Source: Ctenosaura bakeri (Eukaryota; Chordata; Lepidosauria; Squamata; Iguanidae). From it: a DNA stretch of 64,000 bases. Below the pieces are notes generated by a model, which did not search any database, was not told the origin of the DNA, and saw only the letters and a list, made by a program, of their open reading frames with translations. The stretch spans positions 186,001 to 250,000 of the forward strand of contig CAOLHI010002146.1 of the NCBI GenBank assembly GCA_948474755.1, given 5' to 3'. A program made the position numbers and the translations under genes. This document shows, one piece after another, positions 23,975-32,660 of this stretch (positions are counted from its first letter, which is position 1; each line of letters starts with the position of its first letter).

Positions 23975-24043
23975 CACGCACACACACACACACACACACA
24001 TATATTCCCCCCCCCGTGTGTGTGTGTGTATGTATGTATGTAG
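23975..24043. repeat. (CA)n-C9-(GT)n inverted microsatellite
   Basis: About 25 bp of CA, then 'tatattc', a run of nine C, then GT repeats and GTAT units. The CA and GT arms are inverted relative to each other and can pair. Confidence 0.85.
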
Positions 24044-24538
24044 GTTTATATTATGTTGAGAGACTACTAACACACTGCTTAGATTTTGCTGATCTTGGCT
24101 ATATTTAATAGCAGTGTTTATTGGCTAATGGCCAGAGAAGTAATAATGTGATTATATCACACATTGGCAGACACTTTAACAGGCTGCAATTATCTAGAAT
24201 TTGTGTAACCTGCACATCCGTGGGTTTACCACACTCAAGCAAAATCTGACAGCCGGTGCCAAATTAGTCATCTTGAGAAACACCAGCTTTCTTTTCTTCC
24301 CCTTTATAAATCAGCTTCCTAGCCTTCGTGGTGGTTGACAAGAACACGGGGCTAGTTGCTCAGATTCCAGCACAGCTCGCTGTGTGAAGAAGCACTTCCT
24401 TCCCCTCGTTCTAAATCTCCTAACACTGAACTTCAGGGCATGACCCATTGGCCTCTGGAATCATGCAAGAGGGAGAAAAGCTTCTCTCAATTTACTTTCT
24501 CCACACCATGCATGGTCTGATACATTCTCTTGTCTACC
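24044..24538. other. single-copy, CNE-like block
   Basis: 24,060-24,265 is even-textured single-copy DNA with several homeodomain-like cores and no repeat signature. The remainder is unremarkable. Confidence 0.4.
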
Positions 24539-24539
24539 T

Positions 24540-24716
24540 TTTGTTGTTGTCGTGTGCCTTCAAGTCATTTCTGACTTATGGCAACCTTAAGGTGAACCTA
24601 TCATGGGGTTTTCTGGGGCTGAGGGTATGTGATGCACCCAAGGTCACTCAGTGGGTTTCCATGGCCGAGCGGGGAATCAGACCCCAGTGCTCAAACCCCT
24701 ACAACACACTGCTCTC
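24540..24716 (-). repeat. Sauria SINE, near full length
   Basis: It starts with 'ttgttgttgtcgtgtgcctt' (the simple-repeat tail in reverse) then 'caagtcatttctgacttatg' (BovB-like tail), 'gtgatgcacccaaggtcact', and ends 'ccccagtgctcaaaccccta' (tRNA-like head with box B). Sauria SINEs are squamate-specific and use BovB machinery. Confidence 0.9.
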
Positions 24717-25300
24717 ATTTTTCCAAGCTAAAGAGTTGCTTGTTGTCGTCCCGCCTTCGCAACAATAAGGACTAGGAACTTATGCCTCTTTAAACAAAAG
24801 GCAAAGAGAAGCAAAGTGAGATTCTCAAGAAGCGAGCAATTCAACACGGTAGCACCTTCTTGTCTTTTGTTGTGTGTGGGTGGACTCAGCAAAACATTAC
24901 ACGCCCTGTCCTGCGCAAAGGATGTGAAACTTCATTTCACACAGCTGGCTATAGCGCACAGCCATCTAGGCTGATAAAATCTGCGGTGTGTGAAACTGGG
25001 TTACTCCTTATACACCTGGGAAGAATGAAAAGCTGTAAAAATTCGGCATTTCCAAGAAAGACACAAAGACACACACGGTACCGGTTTCCAGGTTTTAATG
25101 CTTCTAATCAGGAATATTCTAAAGCAGGATATAGCTTCAATTTACCATAGTTTCAAACAGCGTTTTCCATACCTGTCACCAACCCAGACCTTTGCTATCC
25201 AATACTGGATTGGACCGGACTACCCACACAAGTATGCTGTTGGAACTTTGTGTTCTGCCAACATCAGATCTTGGCTCCAGAGTGCAAACATGGTTTCCTT
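24717..25300. other. single-copy sequence, no feature seen
   Basis: No gene or repeat recognised. The 157-codon frame that begins at 25,098 ends inside the MITE that follows, so it is not credible. Confidence 0.4.
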
Positions 25301-25307
25301 CCTGCTA

Positions 25308-25424
25308 TTCCAGAGTTTGGAAAAGGCACTCGTTCGATCCACAACTCCTCAAGCTGTCCAGGCAGAGGGAGCTGTTCCCATTCTTAGAGCTGTGAGCCAA
25401 ATGAACACCTTTTCCAAACTCTGG
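25308..25424. repeat. Palindromic MITE (CAGAG-type TIR)
   Basis: 'ccagagtttggaaaagg' at the left and 'ccttttccaaactctgg' at the right are exact inverted copies of 17 bp, about 115 bp apart. The same terminal sequence recurs near 42.5, 44.9, 45.3 and 55.6 kb. Confidence 0.75.
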
Positions 25425-26005
25425 ATTCCCTCCTGCTTGGTGGGGAGCAGCGTGGTCCTCTTTCTCTGTGACCCCTTCTATCTCCTCAGCTCGACCCCTT
25501 GTCACAATGTGGCCTCCTTCAGACGCTCACTTCCCAACTTAGGAAAATACACTTTTGCAAGCTGGGCATGAGTAACAGGACTAGAGCCCTCACATCACCT
25601 TTCCCTTTCCTCTGTACTTATCCATCTCAATTAAATCAGAGTCCTTATACTCAAAACAGGAAACCACAGTTTAATGGTGGCTAACGAACCAGGGTCTTAA
25701 AGCAAAAAAACAACCCCCCCCCCAAAAAAAACTTTAGTTCAAAATCCAGTGAACTGACTCATTCAGGGTCTGCAACACAATACTGCAAGACAGAGTACCC
25801 CTATTTGCAGTGCCTGCCAGCCTGTCAAGCTCTTTTCCAACATACTCCATTCCATGTTTTCTGCTTTTCTGACCCCCTACCCCCTGGATCAACATTCCAG
25901 GCTTACTGAATTGCTTGCTCAGCCATTGCTGAGTGCTTATCTCTATATGTCTATCTGTCTGTGGCTATATACAGATCTCCATCCACGGAAAGAACTTGTC
26001 ATTGG
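25425..26005. other. single-copy sequence, no feature seen
   Basis: A/C-run near 25,700-25,730 only. Confidence 0.4.
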
Positions 26006-26007
26006 TA

Positions 26008-26162
26008 TACAGCAGGGGTAGACATTATACGGACCTTCAGATGCCGTTGGACATCAACTCACAACTTTCCTTGCCATTTTCAATGCTGGCTAGGAGTGCT
26101 GGGAGTTGTAGTTGTAGTTCAACAACATTTGGAGGGCTGCATAGTATCCATCCCTGCTATAT
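26008..26162. repeat. Palindromic MITE-like element
   Basis: The ends 'agcaggggtagacattatac' and 'gtatccatccctgct' are inverted, and the middle holds 'tgctgggagttgtagttgta'. Size about 150 bp. This is a typical amniote 'gggagttgtagt' element. Confidence 0.6.
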
Positions 26163-26838
26163 GGATTTAAACACTTCCCAGTTTCAGACTCAACAGATAA
26201 CGGTAGTTAAGTTTCCAAACGGAAACAGCAAGGAAGGAAGGAGGACTTGCGCTTACTCCATGCAACTAAATGACAGTTTAGCAAGCTGAGACTGAATGTC
26301 TGGACTTGGGGGTTGAGGTCGGACTCATTTCTGAATGGAGGTACACTTGGTGATGGATGTGTTCTTGAAGCAAAGCTATTTGAATTAGAGTCCAGAGTGT
26401 CCTTTCAGAAGCAGAACAGTCATGTATGAAAGAAAACTCCTACTTAGCCTCTGAAATATTTCCTCCTTTCATGATGATGGCCTTGACTTGGGTGGTGGGG
26501 CTCATAGAGTTATCTAGGCTTCCCTTTACTCATTAAAGCCATCATGGGGAAAAAAGTTGCACATTGAAGAAGTTCCACTCTGAGATCAAATCACTTGCCT
26601 CTCCCCTGCTATAAATCAGGTCTAGTTATCATTTTCTTGTGCTGTTCCTCTGTTAAGCCTTCCTGGTTCACATATTAGGAGTGTTCTTTGAGATATTGTT
26701 AATTTCTTTCATCTAGCAGCGGCAATTCATGAGAATATAAATAGTTTCCACGACTGGGAGGAAAAACATCACCGCTATGTTTTTCTGTTGGAAGGGCAGC
26801 TATGACAAGCTCCAGAAGTCACAGGGTATATAATGGAA
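26163..26838. other. single-copy sequence, no feature seen
   Basis: No gene or repeat recognised until the BovB remnant begins. Confidence 0.4.
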
Positions 26839-27265
26839 TACTACAGTTAGGATTGTCCGTGTCATTGTATTTCCAGTTTCTAAGTATGGTTGTGAAAAAG
26901 TGGACAGTGGAGAAAGATGATAGGAAGAAAATCAACTCCTTTGAATTGTGGTGCTGGAGTTCTACGGATACCCTGGGTTGCTAAAAAGACAAATGAATGG
27001 GTCCTCGAGCAAAGCCTGAACTCTCCCTAGAAGCCAAGATGACTCAACTGAGGTTATCATGCTATGGCCATATCGTGAGAAGACAGGACTCACTAGAAAA
27101 GACAATCATGCTTGGTAAGGTGGGAGGCAGTAGGAAAAGAGGAAGACAGCATTATAGGTGGATAAACTCGACCAAAGAAGCTATTATCCCTGAGCTTGCA
27201 AGAACTTAGCAGGTCTTGATGACTTTGGGAGGTTTGTCCTTCCTAGGGTTATTGGCAGCAGATGA
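26839..27265 (+). mobile_element. BovB (RTE clade) LINE, 3' remnant
   Basis: This encodes the C-terminal end of the BovB protein beyond the reverse-transcriptase core. BovB is a non-LTR element known for horizontal transfer among ruminants, squamates and ticks. The frame reads FPVSKYG, then KKINSFELWCW, PWVAKKTNEWVLEQ, KPELSLEAKMTQLRLS, CYGHIVRRQDSLEKTIMLGK. Only a few hundred bases of the element remain. Confidence 0.85.
26850..27206 (+). pseudogene. BovB ORF C-terminal fragment with two frameshifts
   Basis: FELWCW is read in one frame and PWVAKKTNEWVLEQ (26,971-27,012) in the next. The sequence then returns to the first frame at KPELSLEAK (from about 27,012). The apparent stops at 26,982-26,984 and 26,994-26,996 exist only if the frame is not shifted. 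The copy is dead: it has compensating indels and no N-terminal endonuclease or polymerase core. Confidence 0.75.
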
Positions 27266-29194
27266 CTACCTCTTTTTCTGTGAGGATTTTTGAAACAGGG
27301 ACTGTTTCATCCCATGCAGTATACAAGTGAGAGCTCACTCCATGCAACAGCTTCCTAAGCTTTAACTAGACTTTTGTCTCCGATAGTTGACTGAAGACAA
27401 TAGTAGAGGAAATTGGTAGGTTGGATGGAGACCCCCCTCCCATCACTCCACGGCCACCCAGCTTCCCCAAACCTGCTACATGAACAGTCAATTTGTTTTT
27501 TGAATGCTGAACCTCATGTAGCCAAAAGAGCACCATCCATGCACAAGAGGGAAGTATCAATAGGTTTGGGAGAACCCCAAGGTCAGCACAACGTTTAAAC
27601 AAATATTGTAAAAATTGCGGGATGGGGATGGAACCCAATGACAGCTGAACATGATCAGTGGATGCAGTGTCTATTAGTGAAGCAGCAGTTCTCTTCCCAA
27701 TGTGCCAGAGACCGGTAGCATAACTGTACAATATTATTATCATATTTACTTTCTTTCCTAGTAGCTCACTGTCAATGGCTTGCTGACCACCAGTGATTTA
27801 CAGACCCCTATTTTGAGTAGCACTGTGTTAGGGGAAGGTGGAAGGCAGAATATGAGGTGGGACAAAGATATTGAGAAAAGAGCGTGGCAGACTAAGGCAG
27901 CATTCCACGCTGCAACATTTTGTTGCAGCTCTCCAAGGCATTTTAGTTGCACCCTGGGCCTCTGGGGACATCAGCTGCTTTGGCCAAGGGTGCCTTTGCT
28001 GGAAAAGAGGCAGCCATTTACCCACATGTGATACCGAGCCCTTGATCCGTTTGTGTCACAGATCTTCAGTTTAGTTGCGTGCATGCTAGAGGTGCTCATA
28101 AAAACGATATCCCTGCTTTAAACCACTCAGAAGCGCCTGCGAAGAAGGGACCCCCACATTTGCAAATGATACGGCAGTACTTAGCAGACGCTCATGTTTC
28201 GACGGCTTGCCCCCCCCCCTTCATGCTTCTTCCAGGGGTCCCTTTATATTTTCTGGTATGCTGCCAAACACCTGTGCGGCTAAGAGTGCAACAAATATGC
28301 TTGCTGTTTAATTTAGCTTTGCACAGAAAAAGGGCTGCATTAGGCCTGATGTAGGCCTAATCCCAGGCCTCTAAAGAGGTTTAAAGCACTCTAGTTTCAC
28401 CTAATCCCGAAACCTAAACCCGAATCTTTGAAAACTCCATGACACCACAGGAATGGGCAAATAAAGGGCCTTCCACTATTAAATTATTAAAAGGACACAG
28501 TGTGTCTTTTGGATTTCAGACCGAAAGCTTTCCCAAAGGAGCTTGGCCTTGTCCACAATCAGAAATGTTTATTTTGCAGACAACAGGTCGAAGGTCTCGC
28601 GGACGGTTTATTAGGCCGTGTCTGATCGCCAGGGAGAGGGAGGCGGGCAGGGGGCTGCTTTGCAATGGGTGGAGAGGAAACGAAGAAGAAAGAAATTGAA
28701 GCAATACCCCTCCGTGGAGGTTAAGTCTGTAAGAAAAACGATGAAAGAAGTAACATGTCTAGACACTGCAAGCTTTTTTTTAAAGGCCCTTAAAAAAAGC
28801 CCCAACCAGTTTCTTTTTTCTTATTTTTTTTTGCATAGAATGCTCCAACCATCCACAATGCAAGGCTGGCGTCTTTAAGTTCAGTTCCACATCGTGTAAA
28901 ATCCTGGGGGGTACGGAGCAAACAGAATGGAACTGCTGGCCTCGTGCCCTGCAAAGGAAAACTCAAGTTAGGCAAGTAATTAGCTATCGATGCTGTCGTT
29001 TTGCCGAATGGCAAATTTAGAACTCTGTTGACAGGCAATTTCATGAGGTTAAAAAAACAAACCCAACTGATATTGGGTTAGAACATTACAACAAAGGACA
29101 TTTCCGCCCACATGGTGTTTTGCTGGTGAGCAGTCCTCTCAACAGGTACTCGGAATGAGGCTGACGCTGTAGCTCGGTAAGGAAGGACGGCTGC
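27266..29194. other. 1.9 kb single-copy block
   Basis: No repeat family is recognised and no exon-like frame stands out. Homopolymers (C9 near 28,210, A and T runs near 28,780-28,830) are present. Confidence 0.4.
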
Positions 29195-29204
29195 CTTGTT
29201 TGCC

Positions 29205-29283
<79 letters not shown>

Positions 29284-29284
29284 T
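29205..29284. repeat. (AAT)n/(ATT)n perfect palindrome
   Basis: Fifteen AAT units switch directly to ATT units at about 29,249 with no spacer, making a perfect self-complementary stretch of roughly 75-80 bp. Such arrays extrude cruciforms and are length-unstable. It sits exactly at the start of the family A copy that follows, whose usual 3' end in squamates carries AAT-like tails. Confidence 0.95.
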
Positions 29285-29600
29285 TTATCCTGTCTCTCCC
29301 AGTGGATCGAGGCGGCATTACAAAAATATATAAATACACTAAAACATTAAAATGTACCCCATCCTCCCCACCCACCAACCCTTCTATCCCCCTAAAACAC
29401 ATTAATTATTAAAAACAAATTAAAAACAAAATTAGAACAGAGACAAATGATGAGACGTGGTGGAGCACTAGTCTGGGAAGGCCTGTCGGAAGAGAACAGT
29501 CTTGACTGCTTTTTTAAAGCAGTCAAGACTGGTAATGTGCCGGGTCTCCTCCGGCAGGCCATTCCATAACTTAAGCTGCCGGGTTTAAATTCTGCCTAAA
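29285..29600 (+). repeat. Family A interspersed repeat
   Basis: 'tttttatcctgtctctccca', 'gtggatcgaggcggcattac', an A-rich middle ('taaaacattaaaatg'), 'gggaaggcctgtcggaagag', then 'ggtctcctccggcaggccat'. It is one of the better kept copies and contains the hairpin at 29,497. Confidence 0.65.
29497..29531. repeat. Perfect 16 bp hairpin with a TTT loop
   Basis: 'cagtcttgactgcttt', 'ttt', 'aaagcagtcaagactg': both arms are exact complements with no mismatch. In other family A copies only the left arm would be expected ('agtcttgactgctttt'), so the right arm is probably a local inverted duplication. Confidence 0.9.
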
Positions 29601-29940
29601 TTATTTTTTTTTTAAAGAATCCCTAGCAGCTTCAGGAAGGACTGAGAAGGCCTGCAAAGGTGCTTCTGGCCCGTGTGTGCTGGGATCGGCAAAGCACAAC
29701 TTGAGCCTGTATGTGTGGACTACACACCCTCTGGAGCCAGCTTGGGTACTTCTGTTAGGGTTACCCCCGAACCCTCAAAAAACACATGGGGCCAGACCTA
29801 AAATATTAGGTCCACACGGACTATCCCAAGCAGTCTACGTGATCGTGGGTGAGCTGTGACTCCGTCTGGGAAGGTCCTCAACTTTGGCCAAAGGGGCTTC
29901 TCCCCTCTCAGAAGAATGCAGTCCAAACCACTTCTTACAT
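29601..29940. other. single-copy sequence, no feature seen
   Basis: No gene or repeat recognised between family A and the CR1 copy. Confidence 0.4.
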
Positions 29941-30716
29941 GAGTAAAGTGTAAGGTCCTACACTTAGGTAGAAAGAATGGAATACAGAAATACAGGATGG
30001 GGAACACATGGCTGGACAGCAGTACGTGTGAAAGGGATCTAGGAGTCTTCATAGACCACAAGCTGAACATGAGTCAGCAGTGTGATGCGGCAGCCAAGAA
30101 AGCCAATGCAATTCTTGGATGCATCAACAGGAGTATGGTGTCTAGATCGAGGGAGGTACTGGTACCACTCTACTCTGCTTTGGTTTGACCCCATCTTGAA
30201 TCCTGTGTCCAGTTCTGGGCACCCCAATTCAAGAAGGATATTGACAAGCTGGAGCAAGCCCAGAGGAGGGCGACCAAAATGGTGAGAGGCCTGGAAGCCA
30301 TGGCCTATGAGGATAGACTTAGAGAGCTGGGGATGTTTAGTCTGCAGAAGAGGAGGTTAAGAGGGGACAGGATAGCCATGTTTAAATATTTGAAGGGATG
30401 CCACGTAGAGGAAGGAGAGGTCTTGTTTTCTGCTGCTCCAGAGACCAGGACAAGGAGCAATGGATTCAAGCTGCATGAAAGGAGATTCCACCTGAACCTC
30501 AGGAAGAACTTCCTGACAGTCAGGGCTGTCCGGCAGTGGAATCTGCTGCCTCCGTGGAGTGTCGTGGAGTCTCCTTCCTTGGAGGTTTTTAAGCAGAGGC
30601 TGGATGGCCATCTGTTGGGAGTGCTTTGAGGGTGTTCCTGCATGGAGGGGGCTGGACTGGATGGCCCCTGGGGTCTCTTCCAACTCTACATTTCTATGAT
30701 TCTATGAATCTAAAGA
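29941..30716 (+). mobile_element. CR1 LINE, 5'-truncated, well preserved
   Basis: About 775 bp of CR1: the C-terminal ~229 codons of the reverse-transcriptase protein, a short 3' UTR ('ctggactggatggcccctgg', 'tcttccaactctacattt') and the diagnostic ending 'ctatgattctatgaatc'. Far less decayed than the 21.2 kb copy, so it inserted more recently. 5' truncation is the rule for CR1. Confidence 0.95.
29943..30629 (+). pseudogene. CR1 reverse-transcriptase C-terminal ORF, one stop
   Basis: One frame runs for about 229 codons. Landmarks are VKCKVLHLGRKN, GNTWLDSSTCERDLGVFIDH, KLNMSQQCDAAAKKANAILG, VSRSREVLVPLYSALV, a stop at 30,186-30,188, then [45 protein letters not shown] and QWNLLPP up to the stop after 30,626. 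The single internal TGA falls where CR1 proteins normally have Arg, so CGA to TGA by CpG deamination explains it. The catalytic polymerase core lies upstream and is absent, so the copy is inert. Confidence 0.85.
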
Positions 30717-31774
30717 GAAAGATCCTTTATTGTTAAAAGGAGGGTTTTTTATAAATTGGAGTGACAAGGATCTCATAAAGCACACAATGCATACACAAGT
30801 CTGTTTGCTTTCTAAAATTGTGATACATGGTTGCTACTAAAATAAATTCTGGTTAACCATCCACAATGAACCCTGAATCACACGTGTATTCGCCCAGCAG
30901 TGAAGTATAAGAAATAGTGTTCCAGAGAGCGCTGGGAACCCAGGCATTGACTTTGCCCATTGATGCCAACCTAATTTTAAGCAGGGCAAGGGGGTGATCC
31001 CAGGAACAACCTTTCAAGTTGACCAAATTCAAAATGGAGGGACTTTAGTTAAGCAAACGCAGAGAGGCAGAGAGATTCTTTGGCTTAGACACTGAAGCAG
31101 GCAAGACCCTCTGTGAATTGAACTGTCCAGGGTCCTGAATCTCTAGCAGCCCTGCGGAGTAGACCAGGAGAAAGCCGGGAAACACTCTCTGTCTGTACGA
31201 CCGCTTACACTTCTGCCACGAAAAAAAAATGTGTCAGAACATGTGCATTTGCGGATTTTTTCTCTTTCTGCGTCTGGATGATTCCAGCCCTGCTAGATCA
31301 GTCATTTTTAAGGTCGGAGCCCTCAATACACATTCAAGATGCCAAAACGAAAAAAAAAATTAAAAATTAAAAAATTAAACCATAAAACTAGAAGTGGCCT
31401 TTTGGACCTAATGTAGCCTGTGAAGGGTCAGTCATTCAAACCACGAGTTGGTCCCAGACATTCTGATGCTGGTGCAGACAGTAGTCAGGGAAGTGGGCTA
31501 GCAGGGCTGGCCCTCCCATTAGGTAAACTGGGCCGGTTGCCTCAGGCGGCAAATGCTGGGGGGTGGCAACAAGGTACCAGAGAGCTGCGCATTCTCATGT
31601 CCTGCCTCGTGCCTCCCCTTGCAAGCTTTCAGGTATTGGGGAGGATGTGCCCCCCTTCACATCTTGAAGAGATGTTTGACTGCCAGCCCACTTTCCCATT
31701 CCAGGCTACACACGTGGAGAACTTTAACTGCTTTTCACATTTTATTGTTAATGGTTTTTAACTGATGCTCTTTG
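30717..31774. other. single-copy sequence, no feature seen
   Basis: AT-rich 'aaaattaaa' stretch at 31,350-31,385. No gene or confident repeat. Confidence 0.4.
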
Positions 31775-31838
31775 GGAGCCGCCTTGAGTCCCACTCTGGG
31801 AGAAAGGCGACATACAAATGCAATAAATCAATCTGCTC
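31775..31838 (+). repeat. LINE-3'-like tail
   Basis: 'gggagccgccttgagtccca' followed by 'gagaaaggcgacatacaaat' and 'gcaataaatcaatc' is the common squamate repeat ending also seen at 22,926. Confidence 0.65.
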
Positions 31839-31929
31839 TTCCCAGTCCAGCCCAGACAGCTACTCCCCGGTCAGCTCACTGGAGCCTCCTCGGAGGCGCG
31901 TTGGCACAAAGTTGCACCCTCCAAACCAA

Positions 31930-32131
31930 GGCCATTTCCGCACTAGCCTGTTATAGCGCGATGATTCCACTTTCAACCTCCTCTGGAATGCTGGGGTTTG
32001 TTGTTTAGGGAGGGGCCTTTGGAATTCTCAGCCAGAGAGCTCCTTGGCCTCAGGAAACGACAAACCCTGACATGCCACAGGACGACGAAACCGGAATCAT
32101 AGCGCTACAACAGTGCAGTGTGGAAGTGGCC
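31930..32131. repeat. Complete palindromic MITE, 202 bp
   Basis: The left end 'ggccatttccgcactagcct' and the reverse complement of the right end 'ggccacttccacactgcact' align over more than 30 bp, continuing 'gttatagcgc' versus 'gttgtagcgc'. The centre carries 'ggaatgctggggtttgttg' and its inverted partner 'gacaaaccctgac'. No matching target duplication was found. It directly abuts the CpG island. Confidence 0.75.
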
Positions 32132-32324
32132 TAAGTCACACCATGCGACCCTGTTGCTCAGACATGCACCGGGACTGCAAAGATCGAACCGGGGAGCTCT
32201 TCACGCAACGCCTGTCCTAGGCAGCCCCGAGCCCACCAGCTCTAACAATCCCCCTTCAGCGCCCGCGCTCCCATTTGTCACCCCACGCTGCCCTGTTCCC
32301 TTCAGCAAGCGCGTCCAACCACAC

Positions 32325-32336
32325 CGCGCGTGCGCC
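32325..32336 (-). promoter_or_regulatory. NRF1-like site
   Basis: The minus strand reads GGCGCACGCGCG, which fits the NRF1 consensus YGCGCAYGCGCR at all but the first position. NRF1 sites mark many CpG-island promoters. Confidence 0.5.
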
Positions 32337-32383
32337 ACTTTTGCTTTCCTGGCGGAGAAGGGGAAGCAAGCCGGCCCGCCTTT

Positions 32384-32393
32384 GTCACGTGAC
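32384..32393. promoter_or_regulatory. CLEAR/USF-type E-box palindrome GTCACGTGAC
   Basis: This is a perfect 10 bp palindrome identical to the published CLEAR consensus, bound by TFEB/TFE3/MITF and also by USF factors. CLEAR sites sit near the start sites of lysosomal and autophagy genes. Its position in the island, about 20 bp from the GC box, suits a core-promoter site. One site does not prove lysosomal function, since USF-driven housekeeping genes carry the same sequence. Confidence 0.65.
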
Positions 32394-32660
32394 CCAACAC
32401 GCCGCGTGGCTCCGCCCTCCTCGTCGAGCTCGGCGCTCCGCGCACTGGCCTTGCCGTTGCCTGGTGAAGTCCAAGTTGCGGGGCAGACATCTTCTATCGA
32501 TCCCCGAGCGCTCGAACTAGCTCGTGCTTCTCACCCCCCCCCCCGGCTTGCTGAGGGAAGACTCGTGAGGCGGTTTATACGGGGACGGAGGCAAGTCTCT
32601 AGGCCTGGAGCGGGAAAAAGGGGCCCCTGAGCTTCAACTCCGGAGGAGGGGAAGAACCTG

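Larger units (their letters stand above)
32200..32660. promoter_or_regulatory. CpG island, candidate promoter
   Basis: About 33 CpG dinucleotides lie between 32,285 and 32,590, against a window that is otherwise CpG-poor. It is the only such island here. It holds an NRF1-like site, a perfect GTCACGTGAC, and a GC box (CCGCCC near 32,413). There is no TATA box, as is usual for island promoters. Orientation is not fixed by the sequence. On the plus strand there is no ATG from about 32,400 to 32,719, so a rightward transcript would have a non-coding first exon. Possible donors are G|GTGAAG at 32,464 and C|GTGAGG at 32,565. The gene is unidentified. Confidence 0.75.

Noticed and set aside
25098..25571. 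157-codon plus-strand open frame
   Set aside because: It reads straight through a palindromic MITE (25,308-25,424), which would not be part of a conserved protein.
28395..28430. Telomere-like 'cctaatcccgaaacctaaac'
   Set aside because: Only a loose resemblance to CCCTAA repeats with no tandem structure.
32118..32630. 170-codon plus-strand open frame across the CpG island
   Set aside because: CpG-rich DNA has few stop codons. The product is low-complexity (P, A, R, S), begins in a MITE and has no recognisable motif.
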